Shown one piece after another: positions 47,959 through 61,141 of a stretch of 64,000 nt of DNA. Every line of letters begins with the position of its first letter. Position 1 is the stretch's first letter. A model generated the notes under the pieces. That model ran no database searches, was not told where the DNA came from, and was given only the letters and a program-made list of their open reading frames with translations. Source of the DNA: Polydactylus sextarius (lineage: Eukaryota > Chordata > Actinopteri > Polynemidae); NCBI GenBank assembly GCA_016801845.1, contig CM028928.1, forward strand, positions 12,742,827 through 12,806,826, given 5' to 3'. Both the position numbers and the translations under genes were made by a program.

Positions 47959-49558
47959 CCAGACAAAAGTCTTGTCGCTTATCCAAGTTTAAGAACAACA
48001 AATAATAACTTGACTTGCAGTTGATCAGTTGGAATCTGAAATGGCTTATGTGACAGGCAAAGGTCTCTAGATTATATTTATTATACCAAAATAAAGTTTT
48101 GTATCATTCATTGAGTTTCATCATTTAATTAGGACAGAAAGGTCAGATTTTGTTTGGACAAAAGTCTTGTCGCATACAAAAAATAATGTACAATAGAAAT
48201 CACATATAATTTTGAATACACAAACATGGTACAATATCATCAGAACATAAAGCCATTGCACTTTGGGAAAAAGAATTAATATCATGTATGACTCCCACGA
48301 GCTTGGAGGACTGCATTCATACACCTCTGCAATGACTCAAATAATTTATTGATGAAGTCATCTGGAATGGCAAACAAAGCAGTCTTGCAAGACTCCCAGA
48401 GTTCATCAGGATTCTTTGGTTACATCCTCCAAGCCTCCTCCTCCATCTTACCCCAGACATGCTCAATAATGTTTATGTCTGGTGACTGGGCTGGCCAACC
48501 CTGGAGCACCTTGACCTGCTTCACTTTGAGGAATTTTGATGTGGAGGCTGAAGTATGAGAAGGAGCACCATCCTGCTGAAGAATTTTCTCACTTTTGTGG
48601 TTTGGAATGTAATGGGCAGCCAGAATTTCTTGATATTTCAGGCTGTTGATGTTGCCATCCACCCTGCAGATCTCTCGCACACCTCCATACTGGATGTAAC
48701 CCCAAACCATGATTTTTCCATCACCAAATTTGACTGTTTTCTGGGTGAATCTTGGGTCCATGCTTGTTCCAGGAGGTCTCCTGCAGTATTTACAGCGATT
48801 GGGATGCAGTTCAGCAGGTGATTCATAAGAAAAATCAACCTTGTGCCATTTTTCCACTGTCCATCCTTTCTGCAACTGATTTTTTTGTTGTCTTCTGTTT
48901 AATGCTGGTTTATGAGCCCTGCGGAGACCACTGCATGAGAGAATTCAACCCACTGTTCATGTAGATACAGGGGTTTCTGGTGACCAGTTCTCATGTAGCT
49001 CCGCTGCAGTTGAAAACGGGCTGGCTCTGGACTGTTGAAGCAACAAACGCTCCTCTCAAACAGTTGTCTTACAGGATCTGCCTGGCTCGGGGCTTGTCAT
49101 GAACGTCACCAGTTTCTTCAAATCTTTTTTTTTATCCTTTCCACTTGATGTTTGGATACACTGAAGACTTGGTCTTCAGGTTCTTGATGATCAGCACTTT
49201 GGTCTGTGGTTGAATCTTTGGCATGTTGGTAGAGGCCAGGTTGCACATCACATACAGGTCTGGTGTGCTGGGGTAATTTTTATACACACCTGGGAATGTG
49301 TTAATTACAGTATTTGTCACCGGTGAAGCTCTAATCTGTGATTGGTTGAATCATTTAAAGACACAGATGTTATAGGCTTTACCAAGCTGTGAACATCATA
49401 ACACTTTTTGACTGTTTCATTTTGCACCCAGTTATTAATGTTAAAGCCCTCAACAATAAAATGAACCATTTATTGTAACAACTGATTGACTTTTAAAAAA
49501 TTTACATGCCATTTTAACTTACTATGTCCTTATGTGACAAGACTTCTGTCAGTGACTG
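47954..49558 (-). mobile_element. Decayed Tc1-like transposon
   Basis: Outer ends TAGTCCCAGACAAAAGTC (left) and, read inward, CAGTCACTGACAGAAGTC (right), both followed by TTGTC. They are flanked by TA at 47952-47953 and 49559-49560. A second copy of the core (GGACAAAAGTCTTGTCGC) at about 48157 gives an IR/DR-like left end. The transposase lies on the - strand. 48420-48875 reads the catalytic half: MVWGYIQYGGV, then LQQDGAPSHTS (second Asp) and GWPAQSPDINIIEHVWGKME (third acidic residue, Glu). The N-terminal half is broken across frames, with no full-length ORF. The (TA)n tract to its left shows insertion into a TA microsatellite. Confidence 0.9.
48420..48875 (-). pseudogene. Tc1-like transposase fragment (C-terminal DDE part)
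   Basis: 151 codons covering EKWHKVDFSYESPAELHPNR to the element's C-terminal region, with VDFSYES in the place of the family's first-Asp block VxFSDES. The expected Asp is replaced by Tyr, so this copy should be inactive even apart from its truncated N-terminus. Confidence 0.82.
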
Positions 49559-49560
49559 TA

Positions 49561-52500
49561 TTTTCTTTTAATGCATAGGAGTACAAGATTGAACTATCTG
49601 TACTTCTAATACTGTAGTATTTAGGTGTATCTACTATTACTTTTTACCTTAATAAATAGTACAGTGGTATGTTGGTACAAACAATATTGTCCACTGTCTG
49701 GGGATGTTGGATACTGTACATCACTGTGTGCAATATGTTTTATCTTCATGGTTGAGCTTTATATTATCTAGTTTCTGTCAGCATTCCAGGCATCTCAACA
49801 ACTTGTTTTCAGTGACATTAAATCCTGAGGGATTTAATATTGCTGTAACACTGCAAAATCAACCATCATCCACCAGATGTCAGTGTAATCCCACGTCTCT
49901 TTTAATCACGTCACACAAGGTCAACATGCACACCTATCCTTACTGACTTGTGCTTTTAAGCTGTTGAGCATCTTCGCTGCAGCAGTTTCAGTGTTTTGTT
50001 ATAATTAAGGGAAACCATAATTATATTAATGGAAAAGGTAAAGTAGTAGCAACAAAAAATCTCTCTAACAATCCCTGTTCCTCTAAATACCTTGTGTAAA
50101 GCAGGGTTATCACAAAAAAATGAAATGTACAACTATCTTATCCAACTGACTTGCATAATGGTTAAATACTAATTGAATTTTAGATTATTCATATTTGCAT
50201 AAGACCAGGATCTCTCCCGTGATCCTGTCTGATTCAATATCCTGGTGTCTTGACAAGCAGCATGGAGGCAAAAATAATTCAGCTGACTAATATTCTGGAA
50301 GATTCTGGAACTAATCAAACACCAGTAAAGGGACTCTCTTAGTCTGGAGTTTTAATTATGTTTAAAGGCCAGACTGATATTCTAATCTAACGATAGATGT
50401 CAGGAAGGAGGTGTAAAGAGCAATAAATACTCAAATGCATGAAAAATTGATTAATGTTACATTTATAAATGAACTCGAATGAGGGCATGCAGAAACATAG
50501 ATGAATAAATTCTTCTACCTACAGTTCATTAACAAAGGACTGACCCTCATCACTGTGCTGTGACATAGACATTCTTGCTCCATTCTCTATTATCATAGGC
50601 CATCAATATTTAATCCAGGTCAAATGAAAGGTCTGTCTCTCCCTGGGGTTTTGCTTTGGCAGCTCAGGCACCTGACCAGCATTTTCATGTGAGTCATGCT
50701 GGCAGTTTTGTTTGAAGTACAGTGTATATGAGCCCTACAAGGTTTTACACATGTGAAGAAGATGATATGATATTTATCCATGCAGTTGATTTATTCAGTT
50801 AAGTTTAAAAGCACAGACAGGCTGCTTGTAGTTACATCTGAAGTATATATCATTAGCCCCTTACAAGCTATTTGTTGTCAAGCAATCCTGGTTTATTCAA
50901 TAACTACCAACCCAAATGGAGTAAACATCTTAAACCAAAGAGTAGAAACTAAGCTTCACTAATACATAAATTGCTGTGCCTGAAATAAACTCTTAAAGGG
51001 ATGATCTCATGTAAATAAACCCTTGTGAAGTATCTGTCACTTAATGAGGCAACACATTAGTGAGCCGTGTCATCAGTAAGGTGAAAAAGAAATATTAATA
51101 TTTACAGTATTGCTATGTACATGTCTGTGGTGACAGCCCTTGGAAAAAACATTGTATTAAGTTGCTTTTTCCTACTGCCACTGCTTCACATCCAAAGCAC
51201 TGAACTTGTGAAATATGAATTGAAATGCATTGTTTCAGTATCAGGGAGTCAGTTTAGCATTTGCTGCTGTTGTTTATATCAAAATGCACCCATAAAACAA
51301 AACAAAATACCTTTTCAGCATTTTTGAATAGTGCATCAGTTTGCACCGTTGCAGGGAGTCACGGAGCAAGACAGTAAACTGTTGGATGAAGCCGCAGGCG
51401 ACAGGCTGAGAACCTGCTGTTCACAGGCTCATGCTGCATGTATCATAAAAATCAAATAATGGTTCCTCACACAATGATTAAAAAAAGAGTAAATTATGGC
51501 TTCATTTTGTTCTAATTAAAGGGGCAGGGGTAAAGGGAAAGGGGTAGATTATTTTGCCTTCTGCCACTTTGAAGAGTTACATTATTGTAACCTCAGTTAC
51601 TAGAAGTATGCTAGCAGTTCAGTTTTAGCGCTTCAACTGTAACATTTATCACTTCCACTATATTAATTTTGCTATCTCACAGTAGTAATAATAAAAATAA
51701 TTGTGAGCTATTACAGTCTCAGATTGCAATATCTCGTCTTACATCAATCAGCTCAATCATGTTAAATTTATTTATTTTTAAAATAAAAAATACTCTGCCA
51801 AAGAACAAAATCTATATTAAATATAGATGATAGAGGCCATATTGTTAGTATCAAACTTTTTTATAGTCACTGTACCAGAAGTTGACTTATTATTAGATAG
51901 ATATAAAATTATATAAAATTGAATTGTCAATGCACATTGCATTTAATACCAGTGTTACAAAATGCAAACAAAGTCCAAACAATACCAATAGTTGCAGATA
52001 AAGATATATAAACATATTGACAACATAAATAAGAGTGCTGCTGTACAGATAGAAGAGATGTAACCATAATGAATTAAAAATAGAACAAAACACAAAACAT
52101 AAGGATAGAAATCAACAGATGATGTGTTCACATAAATAGTCGGTTCTTAATAAATATCATTCAATATATACTTTTATATACGAGAAATGAATACACTTTT
52201 TTTTTTTTTTTAAATTGACAAATAACCAGAAACAAACTGAGATGATAAGCGAGCCTGTAGTGTTGTTTGACTCCCAGAAAAGAATTAATTTTATGGGTTT
52301 CTCCCAGCCACAGCGTATTACCATAGATGTGGAGGCAGTGTAATAAAAGTGTTGTGTGTGAGTTACTGGCTCAGGAACAATCTGTGTTAACTTATGTGAC
52401 AATGGAGGGCAGTAAAACACAAGGAATCTGAGCTCAGCCACCGGCAGCTTTTGCTTCCGTCATTGTGTGTTGCTGTGTGTCCATAAATATCTACTTTATA

Positions 52501-53207
52501 TTTATTATTCATTTTACAACCACATAAAAAAGTGAAATTCCTGAACTTTCTGTGTCTCTTTGCTAAATCTTTGCAAACACTTTAACAGTGATATTCATAT
52601 ACTATCAATAACACACTCTTTAATCTTTTTAATACAAAAGCTGTAAACCCTAAACCAACCGAGCATTAAGAGTTGCACAGCAAAATAGCTAAAAACATGC
52701 ACTCCCTGACGTCAGCACAAATGAAAGTCTCCTCTGGGAATCATCAGATCAATGAGGCAAACCTCTCAATCAAATGTTGATTGATGGGAGTCACTGAATC
52801 AGCAGGGTCTTTATTGTTTGGCAAATTGGGAATTTAAAGTCATGCTTAATGAGCACATTGTCCTCCATCTATTGCTGGAAGATGAATGTATGTGAACATG
52901 TATTAGTTAGTATTCAGGGTTTGATTACCTCAGTGACAAAAAGAGCAATTTCTGTTGAACAAAGCAATGTAACACAACATATAAAATGATGTTACATATT
53001 AGAAACAACACAACTTAATGTTTTTTTTTGTATCAGTGACAGCAAAAGAGACTATGTTTTATGGTTTGGCAATGGACACTGTATGAATAAATTAGATAAT
53101 AAAAAAAATAGAGCGTTATCTAGTCATATGCTGATCACTCAAACTCAATACAGTTTTTTTCCATTGTCCCATTCACTCAGCTTTCTTACCTATTTGTGCA
53201 CTAACAG
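49561..53207. other. Intergenic, no gene seen
   Basis: AT-rich non-coding sequence. Nothing beyond small chance ORFs and a short poly(T) near 52198. Some stretches (for example 50210-50720) are of mixed composition, but I cannot assign a role. Confidence 0.65.
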
Positions 53208-53334
53208 CCATCGGGGTCAACCTGGGGTTCAGTATGTTGCCCAAGGACACTTCGACATGCTGGAGGAGATGGGACTCAAACCACTGATTAGTGGACAATT
53301 AGTGGACAAACAACTTTACCTCCTGAGCCATGTT
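53208..53334 (-). repeat. tRNA-derived SINE, inverted copy
   Basis: On the - strand it reads tggctcaggaggtaaag (A-box-like), then ggtttgagtcccatctcc (B-box-like), then catgtcgaagtgtccttggg and gcaacatactgaacccc. This is the same repeat as the + strand copy that follows about 80 bp later. Confidence 0.6.
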
Positions 53335-53411
53335 ACAAATACAGTGTATTTTAGTCTGCATGCGAGGTTAGAATATAAATTCAGGCTCAGTGAACACATG
53401 CAAATGGTCCT

Positions 53412-53644
53412 GCAGGCAGAGCAGGTCATCCAATAATCAGATGGTTGGTGGTTTGATTCCTGGCTTCTTTTATGGGCAACATACTGAACTCCAAATTGCC
53501 CTTTGGTGTATAAATGTGTGTGAAAGTTATTCGAATGCATTGTATAGAAGTGCTGTGTGAATGGGTGAATGTCAACTGTAATGTAAAGTACTTTAAGTGC
53601 TCACCTGAGGACTAGAAAAGTGATATATAAATGCAGTCCATTTA
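53412..53644 (+). repeat. tRNA-derived SINE, + strand copy with tail
   Basis: Contains gcagagcaggtcatccaat, ggttggtggtttgattcctg (B-box-like), gggcaacatactgaactcc and a tail ending gtgatatataaatgcagtcc. This is a repeat tail seen widely in percomorph genomes. It faces the previous copy in inverted orientation. Confidence 0.6.
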
Positions 53645-56600
53645 GTTAAAGGTGCTAAATGTAAATTTTCTCTGGTGAATGTTGTTCCTGGCTGGTAGCA
53701 GATGGTGATGACGGTTGGTTGACAAGAGCTTCAGTCAAGGCAAAGATTATATAATGTCCAGTGTCCAGTGCTCATAATTGGAAAAGGATGAGATGGACCA
53801 CCACACTCAGACTAGCTGATTAATAGGTTAACTGCAGTAGAATCAAAGAAATGATTGAAATAGGAGCAAAGCTAAAGGTTGATGCTAAAAATCTCCTCCA
53901 GATTGGTAAGAATATAGCTGTTAATGATAATGTTGGCTACATAGCAATAGCAAAAACACATACAGCACCTTTTTGTGTGTTGTGAGAGGTGCTCTAAAAA
54001 AAGCCATAGTCAACAGTAATATCAGAACTTGTTGTGTGGTGAGTCACTGAACACTAGACAATGACATACAGCAGAACATGAGTAACAGTAAACTCCCTTA
54101 TTGTACCTTTTTTTCCTTTTTTTGCGGTAAGAATAAGAGCATAGTCACATAGCTGAGTGTTCCTTTGACCTTTCTGCACATTCACATCCCAGACAATGCG
54201 GCGTAAGATGAAGAACTACAAAGAGACGAAAAGGACAGCGAGAGAAACACAGTGACACAATACATTACCAGACAAGAAAAGTATAGCGTAGATCGAAGTG
54301 AAGTCTTATTCAATACCTGTTTGTCCTGCTGGCATCGGCAGAAGGGAAGATGTTTATCACAGGCGGTGCTGAGTGGGAAACAAAACTGACTGTTTAAAGG
54401 GAGTTATGTTCTTCTCTTCTTTGAATTGTGAAGTATGTATCATCAATACGCTGATGTGACCAGAGGAAAAAGGACAGACTCAAAAGTTTGTGTCTATGTC
54501 TATCTGTCCTTTCATTCATTCATTCATCCTTTGTTCTTACCTTCATGTGTTCAACAGGATCCCTAGTTAAGTTCCCCACTCCCCCTGCCTATGACCTTCC
54601 CCTGTGTGTCCCTGCACACCCATTCCTCATTACCTCTGGTCACACCTGTCTCCCATCAGAACCCTGTGTATAACTACATGCCACTTTCACACTCTGTTGC
54701 CACATTGTCAGTTTTGAACACTTCTCAAAGCTGTTGTTGCTTGTTTGTATTTGTTTGTCTTCTCTGGATGTCTTCTAGATGTCGAGTAGGGCTGAACAAA
54801 TCAGGGAAAATTTTCTTATTGTGATTTTTCTGCTGGATATTTCAATTACAATTTGATTTTCTTTTTTTTCCATTGAGCTTAAACGTTCAGTGTTCAAATT
54901 GTAGTAAAACAAAATATGTCATGAAGCATGGGGCCCCATCTAATCTGATTTATACTCTAATGTAAGGATTAGAACAGATGTGAATTAACAGCTACAAGTG
55001 TTTAATCAACATGGAGCACTGAATAAGTTGTTTCTTGAAACTTATTAGCCATGCACTTCTTGTATATCTACCTGTGGTGCGACAAGTGTTGGTATTGATT
55101 TGTCTTGTTGCCGTGTGATGTAACAGTTGCCTCTTTTGATGAAGATCTGATTTCTTGAAGTCAAAATATCCCCAAATGACTGAAGTGTCACTGTTCTTTA
55201 GGACTGAATCTGACAGATTAGCTGAGACCATTTTCCTGCATTTTTTTCATTGAGCTTCAGCTTGAATATTTGACACAGATATCTCAATTCTTCTCCAATT
55301 GGTGAGCATGAGGTGAAACAGGAGGGATGTGGTGCTTGTGATTGGTAAACAAGACTGTCACTCAAGTATGGTGACGGAATATTGAATTTGTACGGCTTAA
55401 CATGACTATTTCAAATGGGTCAGATGAACGGTATAATTAACCTGCATTCTAAATCACAGTCTTTTTGATGAACATGTTCTTATTGCAAATTCTATTTGAA
55501 ACTGATTAATCCTTTAGCCCTAACACAGAGTACAGTTATCAATTTCAACTTTATTTTTGTTTCTCTCCTCTGTTGCAGAGTACCTTCAATGTGATCCTTT
55601 AAATGACAGAATTCAAAATCATGTGAAGTTTCAATGTGCCTTCTCTGTTTAGTAGTTTTTCCACCCTGACTATAAAACACTCCACATCGGGAGTACATTT
55701 TTGAATGGACCCAAGGGTCTAGTCTGGGGCCAGAGCCTCTGTTTGAAATATTTCAGGTTTGAAAGCTACAGAGCTCAGATACAAGGCATAAAACATCAAA
55801 AAAAAAAAAAAAAAAAAAAATCTTAAATTCACCACAAAGTGGCTCTAAATGACCACATAGAGATTTACAATGACCACAAAGACACATGAAAAACTGTTGT
55901 GTTGTGTTTTCTTTCAGCAAGCGTTCACTGGAGCAGCAGGCAGGGGTCTTTCACATTTTCTCATAATCTGTTCATACTCAAAACATAACTCAAGTATACA
56001 TCATAAAGTGTGACCTGATCTTGCTTGTACTTCTAGAGAGTTCTCTATTTCCCAGTTAAACTGTTTTTATTAGAAATTTTTACAGTGTCCGTAAAGATAT
56101 TTCCCGGAAAATATCATTTTAAGTAATGAAACTAATGATTCCTCAAACTCAATATTTTACTTTGACATTTCAGAGAAGTCAAAACATTTTTTTTCTTTGA
56201 TTTGAAAAGTGTCTGGTTCCCTGACAAGCAGGCTCATTTAAACCAGAGTTGCAGTCGAGGGAAATTACATCCTTCTTAGTGCTGCCTGTCAGCTGTCCTG
56301 GGTAGGGGATGTTCCATACACTGTTGGCAGTGTGATAACGAGACATTTGAAATGCAGATATTAAAACATCAATCGTGTGTGCAAATTCAGTGTGACTGCA
56401 TGTTTTTGAACAGATCAGCCGTAGAGATCTACGGGATGGTGGCGTCCACTGATATTGCCATTTGAACACTGTGGGGTTATGCTTTGCCAGCACACTAGAG
56501 CCTCAATGCTGCTTGGTAAACAGAACCAGTGGGGTTCCGTAAAGACTAAATTAAGTTATTTGGCTGGGAAGCTCACTGTAGCAGTGAAAATGGGTAAAGT

Positions 56601-59600
56601 TGGTTAATTTAAATGTCTAGTGGTTATACTATCTTCTCTAACAGGCATTTCTGTGTTGAGTCCACTCTGAATAAACATAGAAAGCAGTTAAGATCTCATG
56701 CTGTGCATGCACAAAATCACAAAATTGCCATTATATCTACATCCTTTCACTCTATTTTAAACTGCATTAGTACAGAGCTTGTACTTTAGAATATAGAATA
56801 TAATATACTTTTATTTGTCCCGCCAAGGGGAAATTTATCTGTTTGACAGCATAAAACATCAAGAAAATAGAAAAACAGCTACAATATCCTGTGAACAGCG
56901 CAACTCAGTGACACTGATGTGCCCTGGCTTACTCCATCTCTCCTAAATAAACATCACAATCCCCATGTCTTTCCTCTTGTCTGTCTTGTTTAGCCCCCTT
57001 GCCAGCTAACAGATCTCAGTGAGACACATGATGCTGCTTTGTTGGTAGATACACCCTCTGCAGCCTGGTCAGCGCTGCAAACACAAGAGGAGCATAACTG
57101 ACTGAAAAGTAACTGGCAACTACTTTATTTACAAGTCACAAGTCATGCAAAAGTCATTTTTCATGCAAAAAAATGTTAAACATTTTGAGACCCCAGCTTC
57201 TCTAATGTCAGTATATGCTGATTTTAAAGTTTTACAAACCAAACAATTTACAATGTATTTTTTACAGGGAAGTATTGATGCTTCCCTCCAAACTTTGCTT
57301 CACCACTGACAAATGGCTGTGATGGTAAATCTGTCACTTTCTCTGGGATACTTTAAATTCCCACTTAGATGAAAGAGAGCTTCCGTTTGCTTTTGCACTG
57401 ACACCTCAGCCTGCTATAAAAGCTTATGAATATTTGACTTGCTTCTTCTGGACACTCAATACACTCTCTAGGGAAAATACAGAGCTACATTGGAGCAACA
57501 GAAAAAAAAAAAAGAATTGACATTTTGTCTCTAAAACTATATGTTGTGAGTAAAATGTGTTGTGAGCAAATGTCTGAAGGTGACTTTTCCTTTAGAGATG
57601 ACACATAATCTGCTTAAGTTTCATACTAAAAGTATATCAGGGGAGAGTAAGTGTTGTATAACGTGTGACACTGCAGAGGCCAAATAGTGCCAAAATATGT
57701 CTACTGTTTAAAAACTGACATGGTTGCTCATTTGGATGTTTTTTTTTAAATATATATACAGTATATACACATATCAAAGAAGAACTGTCTGTTAGAAATC
57801 AATAAAAAAAAAGCTTGAAAGCAGAGATACATATGGGTGAACTAGTGTCTTAGAAGGCCAGCTATGTATTGACTCTGCAGTAAGGCAACTTTGGCAGCTC
57901 TGTGGTGACTTCTCAACCAACCTTAAGTCCAAGTTCAAGTCTGATACAACAGAGCTGAAAAAAAGAAATAAATAAAAAGCTGCTTAAATCTCTCCTATAG
58001 GAAACAGTTGCATTATCAGTTTCTTGAAAGCTTTACCTTCAGGGGAGGCTTTATAAATCGACTCCATCCTACTCTCTTTGCTTTTGGGATATAAATAGCC
58101 CATCAATTTGACACGCTTACCATGTCAGTTAGCAGCAGACATCTTACTTTTTAATGCAGAGAGAAGAACGACAGACAGGCAAAGAGAAAGAGACAGTTTG
58201 GAGAAGAGAGGGGAGTTAATATTTCACTGATTCTGCTTCTTTTTGAAAGAGGCTGAATCTGCACCTGCTAATGTAAGCTTGACCTGGTCTGACACTAAAA
58301 AAAAAAAAAAAAGTCTGGCCTCATCATACTTTACTTCTGAACTGGCTGCACTGGCACACTAAAAACATTCTCACAATTTTAAGCAGCAAAGATTTAAAAA
58401 AAAAAAAAAAAAGATTCTTGTGCTCATTATTTTTCGCAAAGAGAACAGCATAATGTGACAGACATAACTCCTGTCTCGGGATGATTCAAGTGTTTCATTC
58501 CCCTTCTCCGCTGCCTCTTTTGCCATATTGTGATCTAGCCAGTTGCCCCTGACAACCATGGGTGCTGTCATTAAAATCCCCCACAGATGCATTGATTTAT
58601 TTGGCTCAATCAGCCATATCTGTACAAAAAACAAATAAATAAATAAATAGAGAGCTGTGTCTTTATGGGGTTTATAACATTTCTAATTAAGGAGGGAATC
58701 AATATGTTAACAGTGAGATTCATAAGTATAACTAATGGCATTTCCACAATATAGAAAAGGGCACCATCTCAGGCAAGTGCTGCCCCAATAAAATCTACAC
58801 CTGACAATCTGCAAGGAGCTTTTAATCAATATTGAACACTGTAATGAATATATAATAGGTTGGAGCTCTATTGATTAAGGCCAATTTCTCCACTGCCTCG
58901 AGCTGATTAATACATTTCATTTCATTAAATGTTATGGCACTTAGTGTAGTTTCCTGGCTCTATGACTTTAATCTGTTATTATATGTTATATACCATGTAC
59001 AGCAGCATATTTTTTCAAATGCAGGATGCTGTGATGTCACTGTGAAAGCTCTAGAGTGACACTTTATTTTCATTAATAAATACATTGGACTGTGGCAACT
59101 TATGTAAGTAAATCTGTTCAATATCTGTCAATTGATGTTTCTTATAAATTAAATAATATTAATAACATGTAATATTGGATTGTTGCAAGGTCTAGTAATG
59201 GTGACTAGGAGGACAGTCTTGGTTGGTTTTCAAACAAAAGACACATTAATGCCTCGAGGCAGCAGAAAGAAAAGACAGTCTCATATCCTAAAAAAACAAT
59301 CTGTCAAATGTGGGCTGAAATATCTTTAACCATGTAAAACATAATTCAACATGGCAGTACTGACTAGCTTTAATGTTGGTCTATGACAGTTGTCTATGCA
59401 CCAAGAACTTTTTATTGATTCTTTTACAAAGTCACAAAGACAAGAGTACAAATGTATTATTGAGTTTACATCTTTTTCAATATTAACTTCATACAACTTT
59501 CTCAGTGTGCTGCTCTAGCGTTCTGATTCTGAGTTGCTCAGCATGTGCACTTTTACCACTATCTAAACTTCACCTACAGAGAGGTCTAGTGCTCCAGAGG

Positions 59601-60424
59601 TAGGTTGGCCCTTCAGGCCTTCAACTCAAAGGCCCTTGGGGGCCTCATTAAAGCAAAGACTTGAGCTTTCCTTCTGACTTAGAAGTGGAAATGTCTTTTT
59701 CTGGCCAGGAGCAAGAAAAAGGGGAAAGCAAGCGTGAGCCACATAGATGGAGAGAGTGTTATTATGACAAGACTGTCCATTACAGTGCTATCTGTGTTAC
59801 AGCTTGTCTTTACAAAAAAAACCCAGGTCAGCAGATAAGAAAGTTCAACATTAGCCCTTCCTTTAGTTCTCCCTCAGCTTTTACTTTAAGTCTCATTGTT
59901 ATATAATCAGCTTGGTTTTGACTTCTCCGGGCAAGAAATACTGCAGATTAGAGATGGTGAAATAAGCTTCCTGATATTCGCTTCCTGATAAAGAACTCAT
60001 TAGTTACACAGTCTGAATAATCATATCATAACTCCTGATCTAATTTATTGTAAAAAAAAAAAAAAAAAAAAGGTGCATTGCTTTGGGTGTATGTTATGGT
60101 GTTTACAGAAAGGTAAATTAGGTCAAGGAACAGTTCATTAAGACTAAGAAATTATCTCATCACTGGGTGATAGGTCATACAGATCATCACATTTCTTGTT
60201 TTGCTGTCATCAGGTTGATTAGCAATTCATTATCTGTCTTTAGATGTATCCTCATGTACCCCTATGGTAATTTTGAGTGTTGGTTTCATGGGGTGATACT
60301 TTTTACTTTAATTTTTATTTATATATTTATTATTGAAATGTTAGTTTCTAATGTTAAGAATGTAAAAACATTTTTTGTAAGTAAATAAGTAAGCACATAA
60401 GTTTGTGAATAAATTAAGTAAATA

Positions 60425-60455
<31 letters not shown>

Positions 60456-60518
60456 CTGGAACCAATTGGAGACACAGTGGTGTAGTGGCATAAAAATAAA
60501 ATACTTTTTGAATGTTTT
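53645..60518. other. Intergenic, simple repeats only
   Basis: No gene supported. Poly(A) tracts at about 55798-55820, 58298-58313, 60052-60071 and 60430-60454. A run 'tttatttgtcccgccaag' near 56808 resembles the end of a dispersed fish retroelement, but the family is not identifiable by eye. 'accacaaagtggctctaaat' near 55832 resembles fish minisatellite-like repeats. A balanced stretch at about 58490-58990 may be conserved non-coding DNA. Confidence 0.6.
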
Positions 60519-61141
60519 CAGGCTCAGAGAATGACAGGGTGTCCATCTTGGATGGATAAAAACATAGATAGATGTATAAAATACATATATACAAGCTGTA
60601 CAGTAAGAGGATAAGCAGTATAAGCTGTATACAAAAGCAATATAATGTATAGATAAGCAGGATAGACTGTATAAAATAGGAAGCAGCATATGTCTTTATC
60701 CAGCCTCTCTTTATCCAGTGTCTTTATCCAAATCTGAAAGTAGTAATGAATGTCAGGATGGAAGCCAAGTCTAAGCTGCTACTACCTATTTTTTTTTCAA
60801 GTGTTTTCACCCACTTAGAAGGGAGAGACCTCATTTATGATGAGATTTTTTTTCAGCATCCCAGATAACCCCCTTGAGTGAATCAAAAAAAAGAAAGTTT
60901 TGAGGCCCAGAGTATGACAGGATGTCCATTTTAGACCTTTCACTCCTTTCTGGAGTATGATTTTGATGTTCAAAGCATTTTTCTTGAGGCAGATTGATAG
61001 ATGGATAAATACATAGATAGGTGTACAAAATATGTATAAACAGGCAGTATAGTGTGTGGATAAGCAGTATAGACTGTAGACATTAGACATAGACTGTACA
61101 TTATAAGCAATATAATGCATAAATAAACAGGATAGACTGTA
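60519..61141. repeat. Duplicated block, two diverged copies
   Basis: Copy 1, about 60519-60671, and copy 2, about 60902-61141, share in order: ggctcagagaatgacagggt versus gaggcccagagtatgacagg, then gatggataaaaacatagata versus gatggataaatacatagata, then gataagcagtata and a shared end caggatagactgta. Copy 2 has extra sequence near its start and in the middle. Element family unknown. Confidence 0.65.

Noticed and set aside
48349..48821. Open frames on the + strand inside the Tc1-like element
   Set aside because: They are complements of the - strand transposase fragment, whose motifs (QQDGAPSHTS, SPDINIIEHVW) are recognisable.
53412..53470. tRNA gene suggested by A/B-box-like sequences
   Set aside because: No cloverleaf or acceptor pairing; the same sequence recurs as a dispersed SINE head.
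59661..59906. 81-codon ORF in the distal intergenic region
   Set aside because: Short, low complexity in parts, no recognised domain and no supporting splice context.
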